From: Pseudoalteromonas sp. MMG007
GTDB taxonomy: Bacteria > Pseudomonadota > Gammaproteobacteria > Enterobacterales > Alteromonadaceae
Assembly: GCF_018100985.1 (NCBI RefSeq)
Contig: NZ_JAGJEI010000001.1
Span: forward strand, 62,001 to 126,000
DNA length: 64,000 bases
Direction of reading: 5' to 3'
This document shows positions 1 through 8,649 of the stretch, piece after piece. Under the pieces are notes generated by a model. The model did not search any database, was not told the DNA's origin, and worked only from the letters and a program-made list of their open reading frames with translations. Numbering within the stretch: the first letter of the stretch is position 1; the number at the start of each line of letters is the position of its first letter. The position numbers were made by a program, and so were the translations under genes.

Positions 1-1812
1 GTTGTTGCACCTAAATTTTTAGTTACCTTTCCAAATAACGAGCGAAAATTAACACCTCGTTTAGATTTTCCGCTTGGGGAAATGGCACTTGAAGTTGATG
101 AGCAAGGTGCCGCTATTAAACGCTTTGCATTTAGCCATTACGAAGACAAAACAGCCGTTGTTGCACTTACCGAAGATAAGCGCGTGCTATTTAGCAGCTT
201 TGTTGCTGAAGAAAATATGTTTACTGGCGAAGTTGAATGGGTTGTTGAACGTACAGAGCTTGATGTAAATGGGCGTGTAGACGAGCTATTAATTTCGCCA
301 GATACAACACGGACTTTTATTCGTTCAGCTAATCAAATTTACGTTTATGATACGCGCTACCCAGATGACGTAGAGCAGATACAGTTACTTTCAGCTAATG
401 AAGAAAATGCAAATATAGTATCAGCACAGCTTCTAGCGGGTGCAAACTCGTTAATGCTTGCTAATGACAATGGTGAAGTGTCGCAGTGGTTTGAAGTTAA
501 TACAGAGGCTGGGCGTGAGTATCAAAAAATACGTTCGTTTGAAACGACTAAGCAAAGTAAGCTCAATGTATTTACCGAGTTTTACCGTCGTACTTTCTTT
601 ACTACGAGCAGTAATGGTGAGCTAGGCGTTTATTACACAACCAGCGAAGCAAAACTATGGCAAGGTAAGGTAAGTGAAGGCGCTATAGAAAACTTTGCAA
701 TTGCACCGCGTTCAAACGCCGCGCTTTTACTTGCTGATAACAAATTATCCGTACTTGAAATTCATAATGAGCACCCAGAAGTGACGTGGTCTGCTTTATG
801 GCAAGAAGTATGGTACGAAGGTTACCCTGAGCCGGGTTATATTTGGCAGTCAACTTCTGCAAGTGATGACTTTGAATCTAAATTTTCATTAGTGCCAATT
901 TCGTTTGGTACGTTAAAAGCAGCGCTTTACGCGATGTTATTTGCAGTACCTATTGCGCTTTCTGCCGCTATTTATACGGCTTATTTTATGTCAAGCGAGT
1001 TGCGTAAAGTAGTTAAGCCTACAGTTGAAATAATGGAAGCTCTTCCTACTGTTATTTTGGGATTTTTAGCGGGTCTGTGGTTAGCGCCATTAATTGAAGA
1101 GCACTTGCCGGCTATTGTTGGGCTGCTGGTATTGTTGCCGCTTGGTATTTTAGCTACCGCATTGGGTTGGACTAAGCTGCCGTCGAGTATTCGTCATAAA
1201 ATTCCTGAAGGTTCACATTCAATACTATTGATTCCGGTAGTGCTATTAATTGGTTGGTTCTCATTCGCGATGAGCGAAACAGTAGAGCTTTGGATGTTTG
1301 ATGGCAATGTACGTCAATACTTAACTAATGAGCTTGGTATGACGTTTGACCAACGTAACTCATTAGTAGTTGGTATAGCGATGGGGTTTGCTGTTATTCC
1401 TACTATATTCTCGATTGCTGAAGATGCTGTATTTAGTGTGCCTAAACACTTATCAAATGGCTCACTTGCATTGGGTGCCACGCAGTGGCAAACACTTGTA
1501 CGTGTGGTACTTCTTACAGCAAGCCCTGGTATTTTCTCTGCAGTAATGATGGGACTTGGCCGTGCAGTGGGTGAAACCATGATTGTACTAATGGCTACAG
1601 GTAACACACCTATTATGGATTGGAGTATTTTTCAAGGTATGCGTACGCTTGCAGCAAACATTGCAGTAGAAATGCCTGAGTCAGAAGTTGGTAGCTCGCA
1701 CTATAGAATATTGTTCTTAGCAGCCTTTGTACTATTCATATTCACCTTTATTTTCAACACAGTGGCTGAGTTTGTTCGTCAGCAACTGCGTGAAAAATAC
1801 AGCTCAATGTAA
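1..1812 (+). CDS. pstC: Phosphate ABC transporter permease PstC (5' end outside window)
   Basis: The frame is open from base 1, so the first 81 bases before the first ATG are coding and the gene starts upstream of the window; 603 residues are visible. PstC is one of two inner-membrane permeases of the high-affinity Pst phosphate importer. About 290 visible N-terminal residues are hydrophilic and beta-rich, look periplasmic, and precede the transmembrane core that begins near residue 301. The ABC-permease coupling loop is clear (SLALGATQWQTL, about 490-501), followed by GRAVGETM. The protein is far longer than E. coli PstC (319 aa), as in other marine gammaproteobacteria. pstA follows after 15 bases and then pstB and phoU, so this is one pst operon. 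The operon promoter and any Pho box lie outside the window. Confidence 0.95.
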   Translation, partial: VVAPKFLVTFPNNERKLTPRLDFPLGEMALEVDEQGAAIKRFAFSHYEDKTAVVALTEDKRVLFSSFVAEENMFTGEVEWVVERTELDVNGRVDELLISPDTTRTFIRSANQIYVYDTRYPDDVEQIQLLSANEENANIVSAQLLAGANSLMLANDNGEVSQWFEVNTEAGREYQKIRSFETTKQSKLNVFTEFYRRTFFTTSSNGELGVYYTTSEAKLWQGKVSEGAIENFAIAPRSNAALLLADNKLSVLEIHNEHPEVTWSALWQEVWYEGYPEPGYIWQSTSASDDFESKFSLVPISFGTLKAALYAMLFAVPIALSAAIYTAYFMSSELRKVVKPTVEIMEALPTVILGFLAGLWLAPLIEEHLPAIVGLLVLLPLGILATALGWTKLPSSIRHKIPEGSHSILLIPVVLLIGWFSFAMSETVELWMFDGNVRQYLTNELGMTFDQRNSLVVGIAMGFAVIPTIFSIAEDAVFSVPKHLSNGSLALGATQWQTLVRVVLLTASPGIFSAVMMGLGRAVGETMIVLMATGNTPIMDWSIFQGMRTLAANIAVEMPESEVGSSHYRILFLAAFVLFIFTFIFNTVAEFVRQQLREKYSSM

Positions 1813-1827
1813 GCGGAGAGACACGAC

Positions 1828-3477
1828 ATGGTAAAGCAGTGGTTTAAGTCTGGTTCTCCTTGGATTTGGATGACAGGTGGTGCAGTCAGCATCAGCTTGA
1901 TTTCGGTTTTAGGTTTATTAGCAATGATAGCCTGGAAAGGGTTAAGCTTTTTCTGGCCTTCTGAAGTTGTACAGTTTGAGCTTGAAGGGTCTATTTCAAA
2001 GCAAACTGTAATAGGCGAAATTTACGACCGTGAATTAGTACCAAAAGCGCGCTTAGCGGCTACCGGTATTGATGTAAGCGGGTTCAAAAAAGACGAAGTA
2101 GAGCGCCTACTTATCAAAACGGGTAACCGTGAATACGTAGATTTAGACTTTCGTTGGATTTTAGAAACCGACATTACAAATAAAACAACGCCGGCAACGC
2201 TTGCTGTATTTGAGCGTAGTAAAAATGGTAACTTTTATGGTTACGTTGAAAGTGTAATTAAAGATGGTAAACCAGTTGAAGGCGATAAAATTGAAGCGCT
2301 GCATGAACTTGTAGATCGCGCTGTAGATTTAAACGATGAAGCGCTTGATTTACAAAATGGTGACATTGGCCATATAAACTATGAGCTTGAGCGTCTTCGT
2401 TTAAAAGAAAAAGGGTACTTGCTTGATGATGCATTAACAGATGAACGTGTAGCTGAGCTTGCTCAAGCACGGGCAGATTTACGTGCAGAATATGCAGTGC
2501 TTGAAAAAGATTTATTTGCACTTCGTAAGCAGGCAAAACGTGACCATGTCACTGTAAAAGATATGCGCGGTGAAGTGGTTACTATTCCGATGTATCAAGT
2601 ACTTGATGTTTGGTTTCCAAACGATATGGGTTTTTTTGCAAAGCTTGGTCATTACTTTGTACAACTAGGTAAGTTTGTATCAGACGACCCACGTGAAGCA
2701 AATACCGAAGGCGGTGTATTCCCAGCTATATTTGGTACTGTATTTATGGTTATGTTAATGGCTGTAATTGTAACGCCTTTTGGTGTGGTAGCTGCAATAT
2801 ACTTACATGAGTACGCAGCTAAAAACGCAGTGACTAAGATGATCCGTATCGCGGTAATTAACTTAGCGGGCGTACCTTCTATTGTGTACGGCGTATTTGG
2901 CCTAGGCTTTTTTGTATATATGCTAGGTGGCAGCTTAGATCAGTTGTTTTACCCTGAAGCATCACCTACTCCCGTATTTGGTACGCCGGGTGTTATGTGG
3001 TCTGCGCTTACATTAGCTATTCTTACTTTACCGGTTGTTATTGTATCAACGGAAGAAGGTTTATCTCGTATTCCAAGTACAGTACGTGATGGTTCGTTAG
3101 CGCTTGGTGCAACAAAAGTTGAAACGTTATGGCGCATAATTATTCCTATGGCAAGCCCAGCAATAATGACAGGTTTAATACTTGCAGTTGCGCGAGCGGC
3201 CGGAGAAGTTGCACCACTTATGTTGGTAGGCGTTGTAAAAATGGCACCTACATTACCCCTTGATGGAAACTTCCCATATTTTCACTTAGATAGAAAGTTC
3301 ATGCACTTAGGCTTTCATATTTACGATGTTGGCTTTCAAAGCCCTAATGTTGAAGCAGCGCGTCCGCTGGTATATGCAACGGCCTTTTTATTAGTGTCGG
3401 TGATTATTACCCTCAACATAACTGCGATTGGTATACGTAATCACTTACGTGAAAAATTTAGATCGCTTGAACACTAA
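1828..3477 (+). CDS. pstA: Phosphate ABC transporter permease PstA, long form
   Basis: This is the second inner-membrane permease of the Pst phosphate importer and should pair with PstC. The ATG is preceded by a GCGGAGAG ribosome-binding site. Residues 14-37 form a first membrane segment. A hydrophilic stretch of about 250 residues follows, probably periplasmic, with a predicted coiled coil around residues 185-240 rich in Leu, Glu and Arg. The permease core begins near residue 298 and contains the coupling loop DGSLALGATKVETLWR and the ARAAGEVAPL motif. At 549 aa it is nearly twice the length of E. coli PstA (296 aa), the extra length being the inserted domain between the first and second membrane segments. 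It lies between pstC and pstB in one operon. Confidence 0.95.
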   Translation: MVKQWFKSGSPWIWMTGGAVSISLISVLGLLAMIAWKGLSFFWPSEVVQFELEGSISKQTVIGEIYDRELVPKARLAATGIDVSGFKKDEVERLLIKTGNREYVDLDFRWILETDITNKTTPATLAVFERSKNGNFYGYVESVIKDGKPVEGDKIEALHELVDRAVDLNDEALDLQNGDIGHINYELERLRLKEKGYLLDDALTDERVAELAQARADLRAEYAVLEKDLFALRKQAKRDHVTVKDMRGEVVTIPMYQVLDVWFPNDMGFFAKLGHYFVQLGKFVSDDPREANTEGGVFPAIFGTVFMVMLMAVIVTPFGVVAAIYLHEYAAKNAVTKMIRIAVINLAGVPSIVYGVFGLGFFVYMLGGSLDQLFYPEASPTPVFGTPGVMWSALTLAILTLPVVIVSTEEGLSRIPSTVRDGSLALGATKVETLWRIIIPMASPAIMTGLILAVARAAGEVAPLMLVGVVKMAPTLPLDGNFPYFHLDRKFMHLGFHIYDVGFQSPNVEAARPLVYATAFLLVSVIITLNITAIGIRNHLREKFRSLEH

Positions 3478-3504
3478 TTAGTAAAGATTTTATAGGTAAC
3501 AAAC

Positions 3505-4332
3505 ATGATTACAGTCGCCCCACAAGTAAACCAAGCTAATATAGGTCAAAAATTAGACCTAGAAAACTTAACTGACGACCAAAAAGCGTTAGAGATTAAA
3601 AACCTTGATCTTTACTACGGTGAAAAACAAGCATTAAGCAATGTTAATATGAATATTCCGAAAGGTCAGGTAACCGCATTTATCGGACCATCGGGCTGTG
3701 GTAAATCAACGTTACTTCGTTGTATTAACCGTATGAACGATTTAGTTGATATTTGTCGTATTGAAGGTGAAATATTACTTCATGGCCAAAATATTTACGA
3801 TAAAAGTGTAGATGTTGCCGCGCTTCGTCGCAACGTGGGTATGGTGTTTCAGCGCCCTAATCCATTTCCTAAATCAATTTATGAAAATGTGGTTTATGGC
3901 CTACGCTTACAAGGCATTAAAGAAAAGCGTAAATTAGATGAAGTGGTAGAGCAATCACTTCGCGGTGCTGCTTTATGGGATGAAGTAAAAGACCGATTAC
4001 ACGATAGCGCATTTGGCCTATCAGGTGGTCAGCAACAACGTTTAGTTATTGCCCGTTCAATTGCAATTGAACCAGAAGTACTTTTGCTAGATGAACCAAC
4101 ATCGGCACTTGATCCAATTTCTACGTTAGTTATTGAAGAGCTAATTAACGATTTAAAGAACAAATTTACCGTTGTTATTGTTACACATAATATGCAACAA
4201 GCAGCGCGTGTATCTGATCAAACCGCCTTTATGTACATGGGTGAGCTGATTGAATACTCAGACACAAATACCTTATTTACAACACCTAGTAAAAAGAAAA
4301 CAGAAGACTACATTACAGGCCGTTACGGCTAG
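3505..4332 (+). CDS. pstB: Phosphate ABC transporter ATPase PstB
   Basis: This is the ATP-hydrolysing subunit that drives phosphate import through PstC/PstA on the cytoplasmic face. All ABC ATPase motifs are intact: Walker [10 protein letters not shown] (61-69), Q-loop near 116 (VFQRPNPFP), signature LSGGQQQR (172-179), Walker B LLLDEP (193-198) and the switch His in VTHNMQQA. The C-terminus DYITGRYG is typical of PstB. Length 275 aa against 257 in E. coli, the extra residues being at the N-terminus before the ABC domain. A 27-base gap separates it from pstA, and phoU follows after 42 bases. Confidence 0.97.
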   Translation: MITVAPQVNQANIGQKLDLENLTDDQKALEIKNLDLYYGEKQALSNVNMNIPKGQVTAFIGPSGCGKSTLLRCINRMNDLVDICRIEGEILLHGQNIYDKSVDVAALRRNVGMVFQRPNPFPKSIYENVVYGLRLQGIKEKRKLDEVVEQSLRGAALWDEVKDRLHDSAFGLSGGQQQRLVIARSIAIEPEVLLLDEPTSALDPISTLVIEELINDLKNKFTVVIVTHNMQQAARVSDQTAFMYMGELIEYSDTNTLFTTPSKKKTEDYITGRYG

Positions 4333-4374
4333 TTATCGCTTTCGTGTTGTTGATGAATTTAAGAGAAGGTAATT

Positions 4375-5076
4375 ATGGAACATAATATTAATAAGCATAT
4401 CTCTGGTCGCTTTAACCAAGAGCTAGAAAACGTACGTAATCATGTATTAAATATGGGTGGTTTAGTTGAGCAGCAGCTTAATAGTGCGCTTGATGCAGTT
4501 AGCCGTAACGATGCTGAGCTTGCACAAAAGGTGCGCCAAAACGATTACAAAGTTAATGCGATGGAAGTAAGCATTGATGAAGAATGTACGCGTATTATTG
4601 CGCGTCGCCAACCTGCCGCGAGCGATTTACGCTTAGTTATAGCTATTGCAAAAACGATTGCAGATTTAGAGCGTATTGGCGATGAAGCTGAGCGAATTGC
4701 TAAAGTCGCACTTGATTCATTTACTAAAGATCAACAAGACTTATTAGTAAATATTGAAAACATGGGTCGCCAAGTTTTAAAAATGCTACATGATGTACTT
4801 GATGCATTTGCGCGTATGGATGTGCAACGTGCATTTGAAGTACACAAAGAAGATGCAAAAGTTGACCGTGAATATGAAGCGATCACACGTCAAATCATGA
4901 CTTATATGATGGAAGATCCACGTTCAATTCCTAAAATAATGGATTTGGTGTGGTCAGTTCGCTCATTAGAGCGCATTGGCGATAGGTGTCAAAATATTGC
5001 GGAATACATCATTTATTTTGTAAACGGCAAAGATATTCGTCATACATCTCAAGAAGATATAGAAAAATCTTTATAA
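4375..5076 (+). CDS. phoU: Phosphate-specific transport system accessory protein PhoU
   Basis: PhoU links the Pst transporter to the PhoR/PhoB phosphate-sensing kinase pair and dampens phosphate uptake and Pho signalling. The 233-residue protein shows the two repeated three-helix PhoU units, each carrying the metal-binding motif with conserved E and D residues (ERIGDEAERIA near 100 and ERIGDRCQNIAEY near 200). The start has an AGAAGG site a few bases upstream. It is the last gene of the pst operon here; a hairpin follows at 5103-5122. Confidence 0.96.
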   Translation: MEHNINKHISGRFNQELENVRNHVLNMGGLVEQQLNSALDAVSRNDAELAQKVRQNDYKVNAMEVSIDEECTRIIARRQPAASDLRLVIAIAKTIADLERIGDEAERIAKVALDSFTKDQQDLLVNIENMGRQVLKMLHDVLDAFARMDVQRAFEVHKEDAKVDREYEAITRQIMTYMMEDPRSIPKIMDLVWSVRSLERIGDRCQNIAEYIIYFVNGKDIRHTSQEDIEKSL

Positions 5077-5102
5077 ATTTTTACTAATCATTCTTTTGTA
5101 TT

Positions 5103-5122
5103 AAAGCGACTCAGTGTCGCTT
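5103..5122 (+). terminator. Hairpin after phoU, weak terminator
   Basis: An 8-bp perfect stem (AAAGCGAC / GTCGCTTT) with a 5-base loop lies 26 bases after the phoU stop. No run of T follows, so Rho-independent termination would be weak. It may instead stabilise the 3' end of the pst message. Confidence 0.5.
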
Positions 5123-5226
5123 TGTGCATTGTTAGCCATGGTGAAATAATAAAAAGCGTTCACAATCGTGGCTAATACTGTAAAATTCATGCTGCAAAGC
5201 ATATCAATTTGATTAAAGGGTCAGTT

Positions 5227-5904
5227 ATGCCTACAAACGCGTTTTTAGGAGTATTTGCAAAATCTCCTATCAAACCAATGGAAGAACACATCAAGAAAGT
5301 TCATCAAGCAAGTAAAGCTTTGATACCTTTCTTTAATCACGTTTTTAAAGAAGAGTGGGAACAAGCAGAAGAGCTTCGTTTAACTATTCGTAATTTAGAG
5401 CGTGAAGCTGATGATATGAAAAGAGATATACGTTTACAGTTACCGCGCGGTTTATTTATGCCGGTAGAACGTACAGATCTGCTCGAATTAGTAACTCAAC
5501 AAGATAAAATTGCCAATAAAGCAAAAGATATTGCTGGACGAGTGATTGGTCGTGAAATGACCATTCCTACAGTAATGCAAGCAGACTTTTTAGCTTATTT
5601 AACTCGCTGTGTCGATGCTACTAAACAGGCATCTAAAGCGATTAATGAGTTAGAAGAATTGCTAGAAACGGGCTTTAAAGGTCGTGAAGTGACCTTAGTA
5701 GAAAAAATGCTCGTTGAATTGGATGCAATAGAACAAGACACGGATGAAATGCAAATAAAAGTACGCCTCCAACTACGAGCAGTAGAAGGTGAGCTAAACC
5801 CTATTGATGTGATGTTTTTATATAAAATCATCGAATGGGTTGGCGAGCTTGCAGATATTGCAGAGCGCGTAGGATCACGTCTTGAGCTGATGTTAGCTCG
5901 TTAA
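5227..5904 (+). CDS. DUF47 / PhoU-like Pit accessory protein
   Basis: A 225-residue all-helical protein of the DUF47 family (relatives of PhoU, often encoded beside Pit transporters). The ATG at 5227 was chosen because AAAGGG sits six bases upstream; an upstream in-frame TTG at 5209 would place that site inside the gene. The C-terminus has the PhoU-type motif EWVGELADIAERVGSRLELML. It ends 39 bases before pitA, so it is probably co-transcribed with pitA and modulates low-affinity phosphate uptake. The role is inferred from family and context; no enzyme motif is visible. Confidence 0.9.
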   Translation: MPTNAFLGVFAKSPIKPMEEHIKKVHQASKALIPFFNHVFKEEWEQAEELRLTIRNLEREADDMKRDIRLQLPRGLFMPVERTDLLELVTQQDKIANKAKDIAGRVIGREMTIPTVMQADFLAYLTRCVDATKQASKAINELEELLETGFKGREVTLVEKMLVELDAIEQDTDEMQIKVRLQLRAVEGELNPIDVMFLYKIIEWVGELADIAERVGSRLELMLAR

Positions 5905-5943
5905 TTTAAAATCAGTTCAAACACGAAAGATTAAGGTTACACA

Positions 5944-7212
5944 ATGGATATCATTGCATCTTACGGCACGGTATTAATTTTAATTGCCGCTGCAGTCGGC
6001 TTTTTTATGGCTTATGGTATTGGCGCGAACGACGTTGCTAATGCGATGGGTACTTCAGTAGGTTCTAAAGCACTAACAATCAAACAGGCAATTTTTATTG
6101 CGATGGTTTTTGAATTCGCAGGTGCTTATTTAGCCGGTGGTGAGGTTACATCAACAATTCGTAAAGGAATTATCGATGCCGCCCCATTTGCTGCACTCCC
6201 TGATTTAATGGTTTTAGGTATGATCTCTGCGTTATTTGCAGCGGGTACTTGGCTATTAATTGCTTCATTTTTAGGTTGGCCTGTTTCAACTACTCACTCA
6301 ATCATTGGTGCTATTATTGGTTTTGCACTAGTGGCAGTAGGCACTGAGGCAATTCAGTGGGACAAAGTAGGTGGTATTGTTGGTAGTTGGATTATAACGC
6401 CGGCTATATCAGGCTTTATTGCATACTTAATATTTATGAGCGCACAAAAACTAATTTTTGATACCGATGCGCCACTTAAAAATGCTAAACGCTATGTACC
6501 ACTTTATATGGGCTTAGCGGGCTTCATTATGGCGCTTGTAACCATTAAAAAAGGTTTAAAGCATGTAGGTATTAATATTGGTTCTGTAGAGGGCTATGCT
6601 CTTGCAATTGCTGTTGCAGTAATTGTGGCTATTATTGGTAAAATCGCTATTTCTCGATTAAATATCGATCCTAAAGCTGACAAGCAAATGCAGTTTAACA
6701 ACGTAGAAAAAGTATTTGCGGTATTAATGGTACTAACTGCTTGTTGTATGGCATTTGCACATGGCTCTAACGATGTAGCGAATGCAATCGGTCCACTAGC
6801 TGCTGTTGTAAATATTGTTGAAAACAACGGTGAAATAGCTAAGAAAGCTGCTATTGCTTGGTGGATTTTACCGCTAGGTGGTTTTGGTATTGTGGCGGGC
6901 CTTGCTATTTTAGGTAAAAAAGTAATTAAAACGATTGGTGAAGGTATTACACATTTAACACCGAGCCGTGGTTTTGCTGCTGAATTAGCTGCTGCCTCTA
7001 CAGTTGTTATTGCATCGGGTACAGGTATGCCTATCTCGACTACACAAACCTTAGTGGGTGCGGTGTTAGGTGTAGGTATGGCACGTGGTATTGGTGCACT
7101 TAACATGGGTGTTATCAGAAACATTGTAGTTTCTTGGGTAATTACATTGCCAGTTGGCGCTGCCCTTGCTATTGTTATTTTCTACGTACTAAGAACCGCG
7201 TTTGGGGTTTAA
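5944..7212 (+). CDS. pitA: Inorganic phosphate transporter, PiT family
   Basis: A membrane carrier of the PiT family, which moves metal-phosphate complexes or phosphate with H+ or Na+. The 422-residue protein has about ten hydrophobic segments and the two duplicated PiT signatures, GANDVANAMGTSVGS (27-41) and GSNDVANAIGP (about 273-283), one per half. It follows the DUF47 gene with a 39-base gap, a common pairing. With pst-phoU upstream, this end of the window holds both a high-affinity and a low-affinity phosphate uptake system. Coupling ion and metal dependence cannot be read from the sequence. Confidence 0.93.
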   Translation: MDIIASYGTVLILIAAAVGFFMAYGIGANDVANAMGTSVGSKALTIKQAIFIAMVFEFAGAYLAGGEVTSTIRKGIIDAAPFAALPDLMVLGMISALFAAGTWLLIASFLGWPVSTTHSIIGAIIGFALVAVGTEAIQWDKVGGIVGSWIITPAISGFIAYLIFMSAQKLIFDTDAPLKNAKRYVPLYMGLAGFIMALVTIKKGLKHVGINIGSVEGYALAIAVAVIVAIIGKIAISRLNIDPKADKQMQFNNVEKVFAVLMVLTACCMAFAHGSNDVANAIGPLAAVVNIVENNGEIAKKAAIAWWILPLGGFGIVAGLAILGKKVIKTIGEGITHLTPSRGFAAELAAASTVVIASGTGMPISTTQTLVGAVLGVGMARGIGALNMGVIRNIVVSWVITLPVGAALAIVIFYVLRTAFGV

Positions 7213-7242
7213 CAAAAAAGTACTCAAAGACTTTTAGCTTGA

Positions 7243-7278
7243 AAAGATCTCAACGCCCTAGGTGTTGGGGTCTTTTTA
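7243..7278 (+). terminator. Terminator after pitA
   Basis: An imperfect stem of about 15 bp including G-U pairs (AGATCTCAACGCC with GGTGTTGGGGTCT) and a three-base loop is followed by TTTTTATTT. This is a convincing Rho-independent terminator for the DUF47-pitA unit. It ends only about 17 bases before the start of the next gene, so that gene's promoter must overlap the terminator or transcription must read through. Confidence 0.8.
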
Positions 7279-7294
7279 TTTGTGGAAAGAAAAA

Positions 7295-8221
7295 ATGACT
7301 AATCTTCCAAGTATTAAACAGCTGCAATATTTATTAGCTGTTCATCAACATCAACACTTTGGCAGAGCTGCCAGCGCCTGCTTTATTGGTCAATCTACGC
7401 TAAGTAGCGCAATTCAAAATCTTGAAGAAACACTGGGTTGCCAGCTAATTGAGCGCGAAAACCGCAGCCTAATGTTTACCAGTATTGGTGAAGAAGTTGT
7501 TGAACGCTCTCGTAAAATAATAAACGATACGATTAGCTTAAAAGAGCTGACAAAAAGCTTTTTAACACCGCTTAGTGGTAAGTTAATAGTAGGCGTTATA
7601 CCTACTATAGCGAGCTTTATAGCGGCGCCATTGTATCATTTTTGCAAGGAAACATTTTGCGATCTGGAACTGGTATTAATAGAAGATACCAGTGATAAGT
7701 TGCTCGATAAGCTAGAACACGGCCATATTGATTTAGCACTACTTGCATTGCCATATCAGACTGAGAAATTTCATACTCAAATTTTAGCAAAAGATCATTT
7801 CAGTCTAGTGCACCACAAAGATTACACGCAAGCGAAAGACGTGGAAGACTTTAATCTATTACCTGATGCAAGTGTGTTTTTATTAGAGCGAGAGCATTGC
7901 ATGACGGGACATGCCTTAAGTGCGTGCCATCTAAATCGTGCAAGCTGTATTAACCCTTTTGAAGCTGCAAGCTTGCATACGCTTCTAAGTATGGTTGAGC
8001 ATCAGCTAGGCGTAACATTTTTGCCTCAAATGGCGATTAACGCGGGCATACTTGAAAATAAAGATATGGTTGCAACACCTTCACAAAGCGATGCTTATCG
8101 AGATATAGGTATCTTATGGCGAAAAACAACAGGCCGCATACGTGACTTTAAGCTATTTAGCCAGCAGTTAGAGATTTTTTTAAAGCGCCAATGTAGTTTA
8201 GAGCCTTTAGAACATAAATAA
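7295..8221 (+). CDS. oxyR: OxyR-type LysR-family peroxide sensor
   Basis: A LysR-family regulator of 308 residues with an N-terminal winged helix-turn-helix (about 5-62) and a substrate-type sensor domain. The OxyR redox pair is present: HC at 201-202 and Cys211, spaced nine residues like Cys199 and Cys208 of E. coli OxyR, in the comparable context EHCMTGHALSAC. This makes a peroxide-sensing disulfide switch likely. The ATG at 7295 has GGAAAG upstream; an in-frame GTG at 7262 is rejected because it would lie within the pitA terminator. It stands alone next to pitA rather than beside catalase or peroxiredoxin genes. Confidence 0.9.
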   Translation: MTNLPSIKQLQYLLAVHQHQHFGRAASACFIGQSTLSSAIQNLEETLGCQLIERENRSLMFTSIGEEVVERSRKIINDTISLKELTKSFLTPLSGKLIVGVIPTIASFIAAPLYHFCKETFCDLELVLIEDTSDKLLDKLEHGHIDLALLALPYQTEKFHTQILAKDHFSLVHHKDYTQAKDVEDFNLLPDASVFLLEREHCMTGHALSACHLNRASCINPFEAASLHTLLSMVEHQLGVTFLPQMAINAGILENKDMVATPSQSDAYRDIGILWRKTTGRIRDFKLFSQQLEIFLKRQCSLEPLEHK

Positions 8222-8247
8222 AAAAAAGCAGCCTACAAGGGCTGCTT
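8221..8247 (-). terminator. Terminator overlapping the stop codon of the small membrane gene
   Basis: On the minus strand, AAGCAGCC and GGCTGCTT form an 8-bp stem with a short loop followed by seven T residues (plus-strand A at 8221-8227). The TAG stop of the small membrane protein (8233-8235) straddles the loop and stem, so a ribosome at the stop codon would sit on the terminator. On the plus strand no T-run follows, so it is not a good terminator for oxyR. Confidence 0.75.
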
Positions 8248-8445
8248 ATGACTTTGAACGTGGCTGTCGAAGGGCTCAAGCTCGGGTAAAAACAATAAAT
8301 AAATCCACACGACTAAGTTAAAGTATGGAACGCAGCCTAGCGTAGTAAATACTTTAACAGGATAACCTTTGATATGTGCGTAACGGTAACATTGATACGC
8401 AATTGCAAAGTGTATAATTAGTAATAATATAACTAGCTGTGTCAT
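8233..8445 (-). CDS. Small membrane protein of unknown function
   Basis: A 70-residue protein with two hydrophobic stretches (about 3-18 and 36-54) separated by a basic, tyrosine-rich turn, followed by a polar tail ending in SHKQPL. A strong AAGGAG site precedes the ATG by seven bases. It is convergent with oxyR. I do not recognise the family. The good ribosome-binding site and the terminator at its end support a real gene. Confidence 0.75.
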   Translation of the reverse strand: MTQLVILLLIIHFAIAYQCYRYAHIKGYPVKVFTTLGCVPYFNLVVWIYLLFLPELEPFDSHVQSHKQPL

Positions 8446-8649
8446 ACCTTTCTCCTTAAAAGCTAAACGCTTTAAAAGCGACTATAAACAATAGTATTAG
8501 CCATCAAAAGGTAATGTCATGTTTTTTAAGTGAAATACATAAAATAACACGACATTATTTATCTGGTGTTAAAAGTATAGGCAAGAAAGATAGAATTGGT
8601 AGTAATAAAATGCTTAAAATTGTTCAATAATGTTTATTTTAGAGCTAGC

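Noticed and set aside
82..84. ATG at 82 as the start of pstC
   Set aside because: The reading frame is open from base 1 with sensible protein sequence, so the gene starts upstream of the window.
6594..7124. Minus-strand ORF of 176 residues within pitA
   Set aside because: It overlaps the conserved PiT transporter and has the low-complexity, Ala/Ile/Thr-rich make-up of an antisense shadow.
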